Assembly: GCF_030546645.1 (NCBI RefSeq)
Contig: NZ_JAUOTO010000003.1
Location: 1,022,956-1,086,955 of the forward strand
Reading direction: 5' to 3'
Length of the DNA stretch: 64,000 nt
Source of the DNA: Flavitalea plasmicola
Lineage (GTDB): Bacteria > Bacteroidota > Bacteroidia > Chitinophagales > Chitinophagaceae
Shown here: positions 9,112 to 18,065 of the stretch, one piece after another
Layout of the letters: each line of letters opens with the position of its first letter
Position numbering within the stretch: the first letter of the stretch is position 1
Notes under the pieces: model-generated
The model's input: the letters and a program-made list of their open reading frames with translations, nothing else
What the model was told of the DNA's origin: nothing
The model's database searches: none
Made by a program: the position numbers and the translations under genes

Positions 9112-10215
9112 ATGACTTTTCGTTTAAAAGACCTTGGCTTCAAGACCTTTTTCCTCCACTTTCCTGCCGTCATGGTATACATTCTCCTCACTGACAGCGA
9201 CGGCTGTGGCGACCTTCCCCGGGACTTTCGCTTCTTCCCGATCGCGGGAGCCTCCGCACTCCTGCTGGCTATCATCTGGAGCCTCATAGACAAACAACGC
9301 CGGGACTATAACAAGCTCCAATACCTGCTGCAAATAACCCTCCGCTTCTTCCTCGCCTATACCATCATGCAGTATGGCGCCGCCAAAGTGCTCGACGTGC
9401 AATTTAATTCCAGCATCTCCTCTCTTGACACCAAAGTAGTGGACATGCAACCCATGAGCGTTGCCTGGTCCTTTTTCGGCTACTCCTTCCCCTATGAGTT
9501 CTTCATCGGTTGCAGCCAGATCGCCGCAGCTCTCCTCCTCCTCTTCCGCCGGACAACAACCCTGGGCGCCATCGTTATGGTGACCATCATGAGCAATATC
9601 GTCTTCGTAAATTTTGCCTTTGACGTATGCGTAAAGTTCTTTTCCTCTTCCTACCTGGCCATGTCCCTTTACCTGTTGGTAGACGATGCCGGGCGCCTTA
9701 CCAACGTGCTGCTCCTCAACAGGGCGGTGGAAAAAAGGACCTGGCCCCAGCTGTTCCGAAAGAAGATCATGAAAAAGGTCGCCGGCCTCACCGGTATACT
9801 GCTGGGCTTTTTTGCAATTGCCTATCCCATGTATGACACCGTGCGCATGAGAGAAAAATACGGCGTCGGAAAACATACGGCGCTCTATGGCGTCTGGTCT
9901 GTCGACAGTCTTCATCATTCCCGGGACTCCATGGACCGGGCCCTGCATGCCGATGTAAGCGGCTGGAGGCAGATCATCTTCGAAGATTATGACAACGCCT
10001 CCATCAAATCATGGACATCTACCCTGGATTACCTGGGCTATGGAGTGGATACTGCTAAACACACGCTTCACATGAATCGTACTTACCCGGATACCCTGCT
10101 GGCGATCAACTCAACCTATCGCCTGGATAAGGATACCCTCTATCTGAGGGGGAAACATGGAGAAGATTCGTTATATGTTCGCCTTCATCTGCGGCGAAAA
10201 TACTTTCGTCGTTAA
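9112..10215 (+). CDS. DoxX-like multi-pass membrane protein
   Basis: 367 aa. The first 235 residues hold about six hydrophobic helices; the block LRFFLAYTIMQYGAAKVLDVQF followed by helices with FFGYSFPYEFFIGCSQIAAALLLLFRR and VFVNFAFDVCVKFFSSSYLAMSLYLL is typical of DoxX/DoxD-like membrane proteins. The last 130 residues are a soluble, probably periplasmic tail (YGVWSVDSLHHS...) rich in short beta-type stretches. Function unknown; DoxX relatives have been linked to thiol or quinone redox chemistry, but no redox motif is seen here. It starts just after a terminator, so it should have its own promoter. Confidence 0.75.
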   Translation: MTFRLKDLGFKTFFLHFPAVMVYILLTDSDGCGDLPRDFRFFPIAGASALLLAIIWSLIDKQRRDYNKLQYLLQITLRFFLAYTIMQYGAAKVLDVQFNSSISSLDTKVVDMQPMSVAWSFFGYSFPYEFFIGCSQIAAALLLLFRRTTTLGAIVMVTIMSNIVFVNFAFDVCVKFFSSSYLAMSLYLLVDDAGRLTNVLLLNRAVEKRTWPQLFRKKIMKKVAGLTGILLGFFAIAYPMYDTVRMREKYGVGKHTALYGVWSVDSLHHSRDSMDRALHADVSGWRQIIFEDYDNASIKSWTSTLDYLGYGVDTAKHTLHMNRTYPDTLLAINSTYRLDKDTLYLRGKHGEDSLYVRLHLRRKYFRR

Positions 10216-10306
10216 GAAAACATCCGCAAAGAGACTATAAAGTACTAAAATACTCTTAGGCGCCGTTCATTAAAATAGGAGAAATCCGTCTTCAAATCCA
10301 ATTCAT

Positions 10307-10498
10307 ATGATGAAGTCTCAGGCCGTCGCTTTCCTGTTAGGGTTCGCCCTTACCTCCATTGTGTTGCTTTTTATTCCAGGGATCTATAAAAACAACAACA
10401 GCAGTAAGAAAAGCAATGCCAGCGTCACCAGGACCACCGGTGACACCACCGTCCCCAACGGACATTTTTCCAACAATACCGCTATCGTCTCTCACTAG
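10307..10498 (+). CDS. small single-pass membrane protein
   Basis: 63 aa. Residues 5-26 (QAVAFLLGFALTSIVLLFIPGIY) form one hydrophobic helix, followed by a polar Asn/Ser/Thr-rich tail of about 35 residues. The gene could start at either of two adjacent ATGs at 10307 and 10310. There is no recognised family. The clear helix-plus-tail layout and its position in an otherwise empty gap on the coding strand support a real gene, but only moderately. Confidence 0.5.
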   Translation: MMKSQAVAFLLGFALTSIVLLFIPGIYKNNNSSKKSNASVTRTTGDTTVPNGHFSNNTAIVSH

Positions 10499-10608
10499 CG
10501 CGAACACTCATTGTATCATCAACGGACAGTCATCCCGTCACCGATCCTCATAATCGATTGATTAGCATGATCGTTTAAACCCGGCACTTGTTTAGTTGCC
10601 CGGTAGCT

Positions 10609-12987
10609 ATGATAAAGAGCTACCTCACGATCGCATGGCGCAACCTTACAAACAATAAGGTCTACAGCGCCCTTAACATCCTGGGCCTCGCAATAGGCAT
10701 GGCCGTTGCCTTGCTGATCGGCCTGTGGGTGTATTATCAATCTACCTACGACCGCTTCCTTCCCGGTTACCAGCAGGTTTGCCAGGTAAGATACCGGGTC
10801 GAAAGCAACGGGCAGGCAAGTACTTACAATTCCGTCAGCTACCCCCTGGCTGAAGTCCTGAAAAAAGACATTCCCGGTATTCAATATGTCGCGCAGACAG
10901 ACTGGATCACCGATCACGGTCTCGTGGCTGGTGAAAAAAAGCTCATCCTCAATGGCATCATGGCTGGAGAGGACTTTTTAAAGATCTTCCAATACCCATT
11001 GCTGAAAGGAAATCCCGGCGACGTATTGAAGGACATGTACTCCATCGTACTTACGCAGTCCACGGCAAGATCATTGTTCGGTGACGAAAATCCTTTGAAC
11101 AGGACCGTCCGCATCGACAACTCCCATGACCTGAAGGTCACGGGTATTATGGAGGACATTCCTGAGAATTCTTCTATCCGCTTCCACTACATCATACCTT
11201 ACTCCTATTTCGTAGCTACGGAGAACTGGGGTAGAAAATGGTGGAATAACAACCTGCAGACATTCGTTTCTCTCCAGCCCAATGTTGCCTATGAAGAAGT
11301 TGAGCCACAGTTGAGAACGATCTTAAAAAAGTATAGCATTGAAGAATATAAGACAACGAAAGCAGAGGTCTTCTTTCACCCGCTAACGAAACTGCATCTG
11401 TTTACCGAGTTCAAAAATGGAGTGGCTTCCGGCGGCTTTGTCGAATATGTCCACCTCTTCGGCATCATTGGACTGTTGGTGCTGCTCATCGCCTGCATCA
11501 ATTTCATGAATCTGTACACCGCCCGATCCGAAAGGAGGGCCAGAGAGGTCGGCATCCGAAAGGCCATGGGCTCAATTCGTAAAAGCCTTATTCTGCAATT
11601 CCTCCTTGAATCCGCCTTCATCACTTCCATCGCATTCATCATTTCATTGCTCATCGTGCAGATCACTCTGCCTGCATTCAGCACGCTTACGGGGACAAAC
11701 CTCCGTGTTCCTTATAGCAACGGCTACTTCTGGCTGATCATGATCGGATATGTGCTGCTCACCGCCCTGTTGGCTGGCAGCAGACCCGCCTTTTATCTCT
11801 CCTCCTTCAAACCCATAAAGGTTTTGAAAGGCTCCGTTCATATGGGACCAGGCGCCTCGCTTCCCAGGAAAATACTGGTGACCGTACAATTCACCGCCTC
11901 CATTGCTCTGATCATAATCACGATTATCGTATACCAGCAGATTCAGTATGGCAAGGACAGGTCCATTGGGTATGATGCGCGCCGGCTGGTGATGACAGGC
12001 GCCAGCCCGGACATCACGCGCAATTATGATGCTTTGAAAAACGAGCTGCTGCAAAGCGGCGTCGTCTCCAGCGTTACCAAATCCTCCAGCCCCGTCACGG
12101 CCATCTGGGTAGTCAACGGCGTAGACGATTGGGAAGGACGGCAGCCCAACGACAACCTCGGCCTGGGCACCATTGCCGTCTCCGATGCCGATTATTTCAG
12201 GACCATGGGCATGGAGATAAAAGAAGGAAGGGATTTTACGGGGAACAGGGGTACAGACTCCTTCGCCGTGATCTTAAATGAAGCAGCAGCCAAACGCCTG
12301 GGATATACGGCTGCCCTGGGCAAGTCCATGCTGATGAAATGGTATAACCCAAAGCCGGTGAAGGTCGTGGCGGTAGTAAAGGATGCCCTGATGGAATCCC
12401 CTTTTTCACCGGTGAAGCCAACCCTGTTCGTCTACGACCCGGGATGGTCCAATATCGTCACTTACCGGCTGTCGCCCTCCATAACTACCAGCCAGGCCAT
12501 CGGGAGGCTAACGTCGATCTTTAATAAATATAACCCCTCCTACCCTTTCACTTACGACTTCGTGGACCAAAGCTATGCTGCCAAATTTGGCTTTGAAACC
12601 CTTATCAACAAACTGGCCGGGCTATTCTCGATCCTGGCTATTTTCATTTGTTGCCTCGGTTTGTTTGGCCTCGCCGCTTACACAGCCGAACAACGAACCA
12701 AAGAGATCGGTATCCGCAAGGTCCTTGGCGCTTCCATTGGACAGGTGTGGATATTGCTGTCAAAAGATTTTCTCCTGCTCGTCGCCATCAGCTGTATGAT
12801 GGCAGCACCCATCGCATTCTATTATTTACACCACTGGCTGCAGCAATATGAATACAGGATCACCATCCAGCCATTGGTATTCGTTGTGGCCGGTGCTTCG
12901 GCTATAACCCTTACGCTGCTCACCGTCAGCTTCCAGGCAATAAAAGCCGCGCTGGCAAACCCAGTGAAGAGCTTACGCACAGAATAA
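10609..12987 (+). CDS. MacB/FtsX-type ABC transporter permease
   Basis: 792 aa when started at the ATG at 10609 (MIKSYLTIAWRNLTNNK); the open frame begins 7 codons earlier at a TTG that lacks the conserved start. Duplicated architecture: an N-terminal helix, a periplasmic MacB_PCD domain, a three-helix FtsX block with ERRAREVGIRKAMGS (around residue 310), a linker, a second helix with periplasmic domain, then a second FtsX block with EQRTKEIGIRKVLGAS (around residue 700). Such large permeases of Bacteroidota have no fused ATPase and pair with a separate LolD-like protein, not found nearby. Probable substrates are peptides or lipoproteins, or a mechanotransmission role; not determinable here. 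Confidence 0.85.
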   Translation: MIKSYLTIAWRNLTNNKVYSALNILGLAIGMAVALLIGLWVYYQSTYDRFLPGYQQVCQVRYRVESNGQASTYNSVSYPLAEVLKKDIPGIQYVAQTDWITDHGLVAGEKKLILNGIMAGEDFLKIFQYPLLKGNPGDVLKDMYSIVLTQSTARSLFGDENPLNRTVRIDNSHDLKVTGIMEDIPENSSIRFHYIIPYSYFVATENWGRKWWNNNLQTFVSLQPNVAYEEVEPQLRTILKKYSIEEYKTTKAEVFFHPLTKLHLFTEFKNGVASGGFVEYVHLFGIIGLLVLLIACINFMNLYTARSERRAREVGIRKAMGSIRKSLILQFLLESAFITSIAFIISLLIVQITLPAFSTLTGTNLRVPYSNGYFWLIMIGYVLLTALLAGSRPAFYLSSFKPIKVLKGSVHMGPGASLPRKILVTVQFTASIALIIITIIVYQQIQYGKDRSIGYDARRLVMTGASPDITRNYDALKNELLQSGVVSSVTKSSSPVTAIWVVNGVDDWEGRQPNDNLGLGTIAVSDADYFRTMGMEIKEGRDFTGNRGTDSFAVILNEAAAKRLGYTAALGKSMLMKWYNPKPVKVVAVVKDALMESPFSPVKPTLFVYDPGWSNIVTYRLSPSITTSQAIGRLTSIFNKYNPSYPFTYDFVDQSYAAKFGFETLINKLAGLFSILAIFICCLGLFGLAAYTAEQRTKEIGIRKVLGASIGQVWILLSKDFLLLVAISCMMAAPIAFYYLHHWLQQYEYRITIQPLVFVVAGASAITLTLLTVSFQAIKAALANPVKSLRTE

Positions 12988-13010
12988 AAAAGACCGTCGT
13001 GTGACGGTCT
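12985..13010 (-). terminator. intrinsic terminator of the 45-aa membrane protein gene
   Basis: AGACCGTC and GACGGTCT form a perfect 8-bp stem with a 4-nt loop at 12991-13010. Read on the minus strand it is followed by a T5 run; read on the plus strand only by TCTAAAT. It therefore ends the minus-strand gene at 13021-13158, although it may also stop plus-strand transcripts from the permease. Confidence 0.75.
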
Positions 13011-13020
13011 TCTAAATCAT

Positions 13021-13158
13021 TTACTTTGAGGTGGCGTTTATAAAGACATACGATAGGAACAAGACCAGGCTAAGAAAGGCTATTGCCAATACGATCGTCA
13101 CGGCTGTGTTATGGACGGCTGCACCCTTGGATGCATGTGTCCCTGCTTCGGGTTTCAT
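13021..13158 (-). CDS. 45-aa single-pass membrane protein
   Basis: ATG at 13158, TAA at 13021-13023. The 45-aa product has a polar N terminus (MKPEAGTHASKGAAVHN) and one strong hydrophobic helix, about residues 18-41 (ending LVLFLSYVFINATSK). Three things support a real gene: a helix with charged flanks, an intrinsic terminator of matching orientation right after the stop, and a promoter-like pair (TTG, 18 bp, TATATTTT) about 40 bp upstream. No family is recognised. The size is similar to small accessory subunits of membrane complexes, but nothing indicates which complex. Confidence 0.65.
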   Translation of the reverse strand: MKPEAGTHASKGAAVHNTAVTIVLAIAFLSLVLFLSYVFINATSK

Positions 13159-13199
13159 ATGACTGGATTTTGATGAGCAAATGCAAATTCGTTATTAGT

Positions 13200-13228
13200 A
13201 AAATATAACATATTTGCTGTATTTCCAA
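13200..13228 (-). promoter_or_regulatory. promoter of the 45-aa membrane protein gene
   Basis: On the minus strand TTG (13226-13228) is separated by 18 bp from TATATTTT (13200-13207), close to the Bacteroidota -33/-7 pattern; the -7 differs from TAnnTTTG only in the last base. Predicted start is about 35 nt upstream of the ATG. Confidence 0.5.
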
Positions 13229-13254
13229 CCGTAAAAACCCTATTTCTGCCTAAT

Positions 13255-15543
13255 CTAATGCTTTTCACTCATATAAAACACCAGCTTTCCCCCAGCCAGG
13301 ATCTCCTGGTGGGTGATAAAGCGCCGGTTGAGCGGCTGGCCATTCAGCACGACTTTCTTTACATACACGTTCTTCTCGCTTTGGCCCTGTGCTTCTATCA
13401 CGAGCTCCTTTCCGTTCTCCAGGTGTAGCACCGCGCCATTGACAGCCGGGCTACCCAAAGCATATTGGTCGGAACCGGGGGCTACAGGATAAAAACCCAG
13501 CGCGCTGAAAATATACCAGGCGCTCATCTGCCCGCAGTCATCATTGCCTCCCAGGCCGTCGGGCGCATTGCGGTATTGCTTCTTCATGATCATCCGCACC
13601 CGCTCCTGCGTCTTCCAGGGTTGATCCGTCCAGTTGTACAGGTAGGCCACATGATGCGAAGGCTCATTACCATGTACGTAATTGCCGATGATGCCATCCC
13701 TTGTGATGTCCTCCGTCTCCGCAAAGAACTTATCCGGCAGCTCCATGGTGAACAAAGAATCCAGGTGCCGGACAAAACGCTGCTTACCCCCCATCATCGC
13801 GATCAATGCGGCCGGATCATGCGGAACGTACAAAGAGTAATTCCAGGCATTCCCCTCGATAAAGCCCTGATCATTGGTGCTGAGCACATCGAACTCTTTT
13901 TTGAAGCTGCCATCGGCCATCCGGGGACGCATATATCCTATGGAGGCGTCCCAGACGTTCTTATAGTTCTCCGACCGTTTCATATAAGCTGCATACACAT
14001 CTCTTCTTCCCAGCTTCTCCGCCGCCTGGGCAATGCTCCAGTCATCATACGCATATTCAAGCGTGTTGGACACGGAAGTGCCGCTGCCTTCCGCAGGGAC
14101 ATAGCCCTTGTCGATATAGGCGCCCAGACCCATAAAATCCCGGTGCTGCGAAGTGGCGATACAGGCATCCAGCGCCTTGTTCGCATCAAATGGCGCATTC
14201 CCCTTCACAATGGCGTCAGCCACCACCGACACACTGTGGTAGCCGGACATGCACCAGTTCTCATTGGCATAATGGGACCAGATGGGCAGCATATGCTGTG
14301 TGCTTTGATCATAATGCACCAGCATGCTCCGGACCATATCGGCATTCCGCGCCGGCTCCAGGATATTGAACAAAGGATGCAGCGCCCTGTGCGTATCCCA
14401 TAAGGAGAATGTCGTGTAATTGGTAAATCCTTCTGCCTTATGATTCACCTGGTCCAGTCCCCGGTAGGAGCCGTCCACGTCCATATAAACCGTGGGGTTG
14501 ATAAAAGCATGATACAGGGAGGTATAGAAGTTCTCCTTCTCATCCTTTCCTGCTTCGATCCGCGCCTTACCCAGCTCGCGGTTCCACCAGGCTTGTCCCT
14601 CCTGCTTCACCCGCTGAAAATCCCAGCCTGGCACTTCTGTCCGTAAATTCAACAAGGCGCCTTCGGTGCTGACCGAAGACAACGCCATCTTCAGCTTGAT
14701 CTGTTCGCCCTCTTTCGTATGGAAGTCGAAATACATGCGGATCTGCCTGCCGGCGATATCCGGGAAATTATGGTTCTGGTCAAACTTACCCCAGAACCCC
14801 CGGTACACCTGTTTCCTACTATAGTTCCTGCCACCATACTGCACAAAGGGTTTGGAAAAGCTCAACGCAAAATATTCCGTTCTTGTCCTGCCCCAGCCAT
14901 TGGTCTGCCGCCACCCTGTCACCAGTGTATCATTCTCCACCCGGACAAAGGTCCAGACATTCTTATCTTCATAATTATAGATGCCGCTCATCAGGTCCAG
15001 GATAATATGCGCCTGTTCCGTGGCAGGAAAAGTATACTGGTGCATGCCCACCCGGGCGCTGGTGGTTAGTTCCGCCAGCACGTTATAATCCTCCAGCTTC
15101 ACCTTGTAGTAATCGGCCTCCGCCACTTCCGTCGCATGGGAGAAGGCGCTTCTGAAACCGCTCCGCGGCTTATCCGCCACACCGGGATTCAGCTGCAGCT
15201 CACCCACCGTCGGCATGATCAGAAAATCACCCAGGTCCGAATGCCCCGTCCCGCTGAAATGCGTATGACTAAATCCGACGATGGTCTTATCGTCATACTG
15301 GTAACCCGCACAGTATTTATATACATCCGGATTATACTTCCCATTCATCTCATAAGGAATGGTGTCCGTATCAGGACTCAGCTGCACCATGCCGAATGGC
15401 ACCGTTGCGCCCGGATAGACATGGCCCATCCGCTGGGTTCCGATGATCGGCCGTACATACTGGACCAGGTTTTCATCGGCAGCGCTCTGGGCAAAGGAAA
15501 ATACAGGAAGACTGGCTAAGATCGCGAATAGTGACGTACGCAT
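13255..15543 (-). CDS. GH92-family alpha-mannosidase
   Basis: 762 aa with a signal peptide (MRTSLFAILASLPVFSFAQ). The GH92 hallmarks are present: VRPIIGTQRMGHVYPGATVPFGMVQLSPDT at the N-terminal beta domain, GFSHTHFSGTGHSDLG, FSLWDTHRALHPL, and GGNDDCGQMSAWY with the catalytic base pair Asp668/Asp669, ending in a GFYPVAPGSDQYALGSP block. GH92 enzymes are Ca-dependent exo-alpha-mannosidases acting on 1,2-, 1,3- or 1,4-linked mannose of N-glycans or yeast mannan. It follows the SusCD operon after 101 bp and has its own -7 element, so it may be expressed both from that and by read-through. It suggests that PUL 1 handles alpha-mannose-bearing glycans. Confidence 0.93.
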   Translation of the reverse strand: MRTSLFAILASLPVFSFAQSAADENLVQYVRPIIGTQRMGHVYPGATVPFGMVQLSPDTDTIPYEMNGKYNPDVYKYCAGYQYDDKTIVGFSHTHFSGTGHSDLGDFLIMPTVGELQLNPGVADKPRSGFRSAFSHATEVAEADYYKVKLEDYNVLAELTTSARVGMHQYTFPATEQAHIILDLMSGIYNYEDKNVWTFVRVENDTLVTGWRQTNGWGRTRTEYFALSFSKPFVQYGGRNYSRKQVYRGFWGKFDQNHNFPDIAGRQIRMYFDFHTKEGEQIKLKMALSSVSTEGALLNLRTEVPGWDFQRVKQEGQAWWNRELGKARIEAGKDEKENFYTSLYHAFINPTVYMDVDGSYRGLDQVNHKAEGFTNYTTFSLWDTHRALHPLFNILEPARNADMVRSMLVHYDQSTQHMLPIWSHYANENWCMSGYHSVSVVADAIVKGNAPFDANKALDACIATSQHRDFMGLGAYIDKGYVPAEGSGTSVSNTLEYAYDDWSIAQAAEKLGRRDVYAAYMKRSENYKNVWDASIGYMRPRMADGSFKKEFDVLSTNDQGFIEGNAWNYSLYVPHDPAALIAMMGGKQRFVRHLDSLFTMELPDKFFAETEDITRDGIIGNYVHGNEPSHHVAYLYNWTDQPWKTQERVRMIMKKQYRNAPDGLGGNDDCGQMSAWYIFSALGFYPVAPGSDQYALGSPAVNGAVLHLENGKELVIEAQGQSEKNVYVKKVVLNGQPLNRRFITHQEILAGGKLVFYMSEKH

Positions 15544-15582
15544 ATTGGTAAGGGCCCTTCCATTTGGTCAGTCAGGGACTTG

Positions 15583-15590
15583 CAAATATA
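15583..15590 (-). promoter_or_regulatory. -7 element of the GH92 gene
   Basis: TATATTTG on the minus strand is an exact TAnnTTTG match, 39 bp upstream of the GH92 ATG. A TTTC lies about 18-20 bp further upstream in place of a -33 TTTG. Confidence 0.55.
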
Positions 15591-15644
15591 GTCCTGTAAT
15601 TGTAAACAGAAACTTAATGACACCATCCTGCCCCATCCCGCCTC

Positions 15645-17186
15645 CTAATTGATGGTCACGGTCGCCCCCAGCTTATTATACCCGGTTGCCGCCTCCCACG
15701 TATCCTTATTAGCCAGCCGGATGGCATACTCCGCACGCCCCGCCAGGGACGCAGCCGCGTCCGGCAAATAGAGCAGCAGATCATAAACGCCCTTGGACAT
15801 ACCGGCATCCGTACTAATGGTCTCGTTCACCACGACTGCCCCGCTATACCATTTACGCACATCCGCTGAAAGAGGGAATTCGTACCCTTTACCTCCATCC
15901 CGCGCGCGCAGCACCAGCCTCGCCGGCCGCTGGTTATAGGGCGAGGCGTACCCTTCGTTCCTCAGGTTCAGGGTTAGCTTGAACTGCATACCCGCCTTCA
16001 CGGCCACACCCGGATAGATCCCGCTCACCAGGACAAACCTATACCCTAAGTTCTTTTTAATATTCTCCATACATCCCCCGTCCACCCAGTCATTGTTCAC
16101 GTCATTATTGTACGCACAATTGAGGAAGCTGTAATGCATGGCACTCATCACCGTCTGTGCCATTCCTGCCGTTTCACAATCATTTTGCGGGCTATACGTA
16201 TCGTCGCAGGTCTCCCCGCCCACCGCAGTATATTTATTGTCCGCCTGCGCATAAGCCTCCAGCAAGGTAGTGGCCGATCCCCGGGGCGTGGAAGAATTGC
16301 CGTAATCATCATAGGTGCCGTAATCTCCCACGCCTGAAAGGAAGCAATCATTATGCATCCCGATCCGGGCTTTGTCCTCGCCGGAAAATGCTTCTGCATC
16401 CGTCAAAGCAGCCGAGGTCACGGGCGCATCAATGCCGTACACATACCGCTGTTTCATCTGCGGCGTACGCACCTGCACCATACGGCTGGCTGGCAGTGCG
16501 CCCAGTAAAGCTTTCAGCACTTCGATCTTATCCCGCCAGTTGCTGTCCAGCAGCTTTGACTGACCATTCGAGGAAGGATCGCCAAAATAGTCCGTATAAT
16601 AATTCTCGCCCCAGATGCCGACAAACCCCATCTGCATACAGGCGATCACGTCCGCATTGTCCTGCAGAAGAGGTTTTAGCTGCGCAATGTGCTGCAGGAC
16701 GATGGCCTTCGGGGCATCCCCGTAAGGCGGGCAAATGCCTCCTTCCGGGCAGCTGCCGCCATGCGTTGTGGTCGTGTAGGAAAAACGGAGGATCAGCTTC
16801 ACCCCCGCCGTACGGGCAGCCGCCAGGTCCGCTTTGATCTTGTCCAGCAGGTCGGCCGGTAATGCCGTCCCTGTCAAGCCATCCAGCACAATGCTCCGGA
16901 AAACCAGCGTGCTGTAGATCTTATAAACACCGCCCCCATCTGCCTGCTGCAGTGTCCGCCAGGCTTTTAGCTGGGTAGCATCCAAAGCCGTATAAGTATT
17001 CGCATTTACTTCCGTGGCGCGGTAAAATCCCCGCTCAGGATTGGCAAAGTCCGAATCGCTGGCCGTATAATGTATGGTATCGACAGGGACAGGCGTATAC
17101 AGTACGGGCTTTTCCAATTTGTCACAGGAAAGGACGGAGCAGCAGCCGACCACCAGTAAAAAGGCTATTAATGAATAGATCTTCAT
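15645..17186 (-). CDS. DUF4874/DUF4832 lipoprotein (putative glycan-active protein)
   Basis: 513 aa with a lipoprotein signal (MKIYSLIAFLLVVGCCSVLSC). The first domain begins with the DUF4874 signature NPERGFYRATE and continues as a TIM-barrel-like unit: VYKIYSTLVFRSIVLDG, GVKLILRFSY, MQMGFVGIWGENYY, VQVRTPQMK. The second half is DUF4832, ending in a beta-sandwich (ARLVLRARDGGKGYEFPL). Proteins with this pair are frequent in Bacteroidota glycan loci and resemble glycoside hydrolases, though activity is not established; the Glu in GIWGE is a candidate catalytic residue. It is the last gene of the SusC-SusD-PKD unit, 10 bp after the PKD gene. Confidence 0.8.
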   Translation of the reverse strand: MKIYSLIAFLLVVGCCSVLSCDKLEKPVLYTPVPVDTIHYTASDSDFANPERGFYRATEVNANTYTALDATQLKAWRTLQQADGGGVYKIYSTLVFRSIVLDGLTGTALPADLLDKIKADLAAARTAGVKLILRFSYTTTTHGGSCPEGGICPPYGDAPKAIVLQHIAQLKPLLQDNADVIACMQMGFVGIWGENYYTDYFGDPSSNGQSKLLDSNWRDKIEVLKALLGALPASRMVQVRTPQMKQRYVYGIDAPVTSAALTDAEAFSGEDKARIGMHNDCFLSGVGDYGTYDDYGNSSTPRGSATTLLEAYAQADNKYTAVGGETCDDTYSPQNDCETAGMAQTVMSAMHYSFLNCAYNNDVNNDWVDGGCMENIKKNLGYRFVLVSGIYPGVAVKAGMQFKLTLNLRNEGYASPYNQRPARLVLRARDGGKGYEFPLSADVRKWYSGAVVVNETISTDAGMSKGVYDLLLYLPDAAASLAGRAEYAIRLANKDTWEAATGYNKLGATVTIN

Positions 17187-17196
17187 GGGTAATGTT

Positions 17197-18054
17197 TTAT
17201 TCGCTCATATCAATGAATATCGGCGCGGATCCCTCGTCGGGCATCTCACCAAGGGTTTTACTCCAGTCATTCTTCGTAGCCGTCAGCGCCAACCGAAGGC
17301 CCTTTCCCGTGAGCCCTTTTAGCTTGCTGCGTTTCAATGCCCCTTCGAATTTCAGTGTGGCGCCGTCCTGTACCACCGTGCCTATCTGGTAAAAATCGGC
17401 TACGGAGACACCGCTCCAGCCCCATGCGTTCTGTGTGGCGCCGGAGAAATAGAAAGGATCGAACCATTGGTTCAGCATGGCGCCCTCGATAAGTACGTCA
17501 TACCCGCCCCCTGGCCAGGTCCCGGTGACGTAGCCGGTGGCAGGATTGTTATCCGCATCCAGGTAAAAATCGAAGATATCTCCTGCCGCGACGGTAGATG
17601 TCATTTCAAAATAGAAGTAGACATTATCGCTGTTGTAATCGAATTTCGCTTTTGTAAAGATCCCTCCGTCGACACCCGGCGTGATGGCATTGTACGCCAC
17701 GGTATCCCAATCCGACAAGGTATTGTCATCCAGCTTCACCGCCGATGACTTCGCAATATGGATGACAGTCGAGCCTTCCGCCTTTACGCCGCCCGCCGTC
17801 GTGACATACAGGGTAGGTACATACTTCCCCTTGCCGGGATAGGTATGAACCGGGCTCTTGTCGGTGGAGCTTCCTCCGTCGCCGAAATCCCATTGATAGG
17901 AGGTCGCTCCTTCCGTTTGATTGGTGAAAGTGACGGTATAGCCATCCAGGCTCACCGTGTAAATGACGTCAGGAGGGGCGACTGTATCTTTCTTACAGGA
18001 ACAAAGCCAGCAGCAAGCCGCCAGTATATAAAGCGTTATCTTGGTAGGTGTCAT
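17197..18054 (-). CDS. PKD-domain surface lipoprotein with C-terminal CBM9-like domain
   Basis: 285 aa from the ATG at 18054 (MTPTKITLYILAACCWLCSC, lipobox LCSC); the frame also allows a start 10 codons earlier, inside the SusD terminal codons, which lacks signal-peptide character. Residues 30-110 are a PKD domain (VTFTNQTEGATSYQWDFGDGGSS...HTYPGKGKY). The C-terminal 170 residues (LDDNTLSDWDTVAYN...NVYFYFEM...FDFYLDADNNPATGY) resemble the CBM9/DOMON-like sandwich that binds sugars. It sits where SusE/SusF-type surface glycan-binding proteins occur, 11 bp after susD, so an outer-membrane glycan-binding role is inferred. Confidence 0.75.
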   Translation of the reverse strand: MTPTKITLYILAACCWLCSCKKDTVAPPDVIYTVSLDGYTVTFTNQTEGATSYQWDFGDGGSSTDKSPVHTYPGKGKYVPTLYVTTAGGVKAEGSTVIHIAKSSAVKLDDNTLSDWDTVAYNAITPGVDGGIFTKAKFDYNSDNVYFYFEMTSTVAAGDIFDFYLDADNNPATGYVTGTWPGGGYDVLIEGAMLNQWFDPFYFSGATQNAWGWSGVSVADFYQIGTVVQDGATLKFEGALKRSKLKGLTGKGLRLALTATKNDWSKTLGEMPDEGSAPIFIDMSE

Positions 18055-18065
18055 GATGATGGGTT

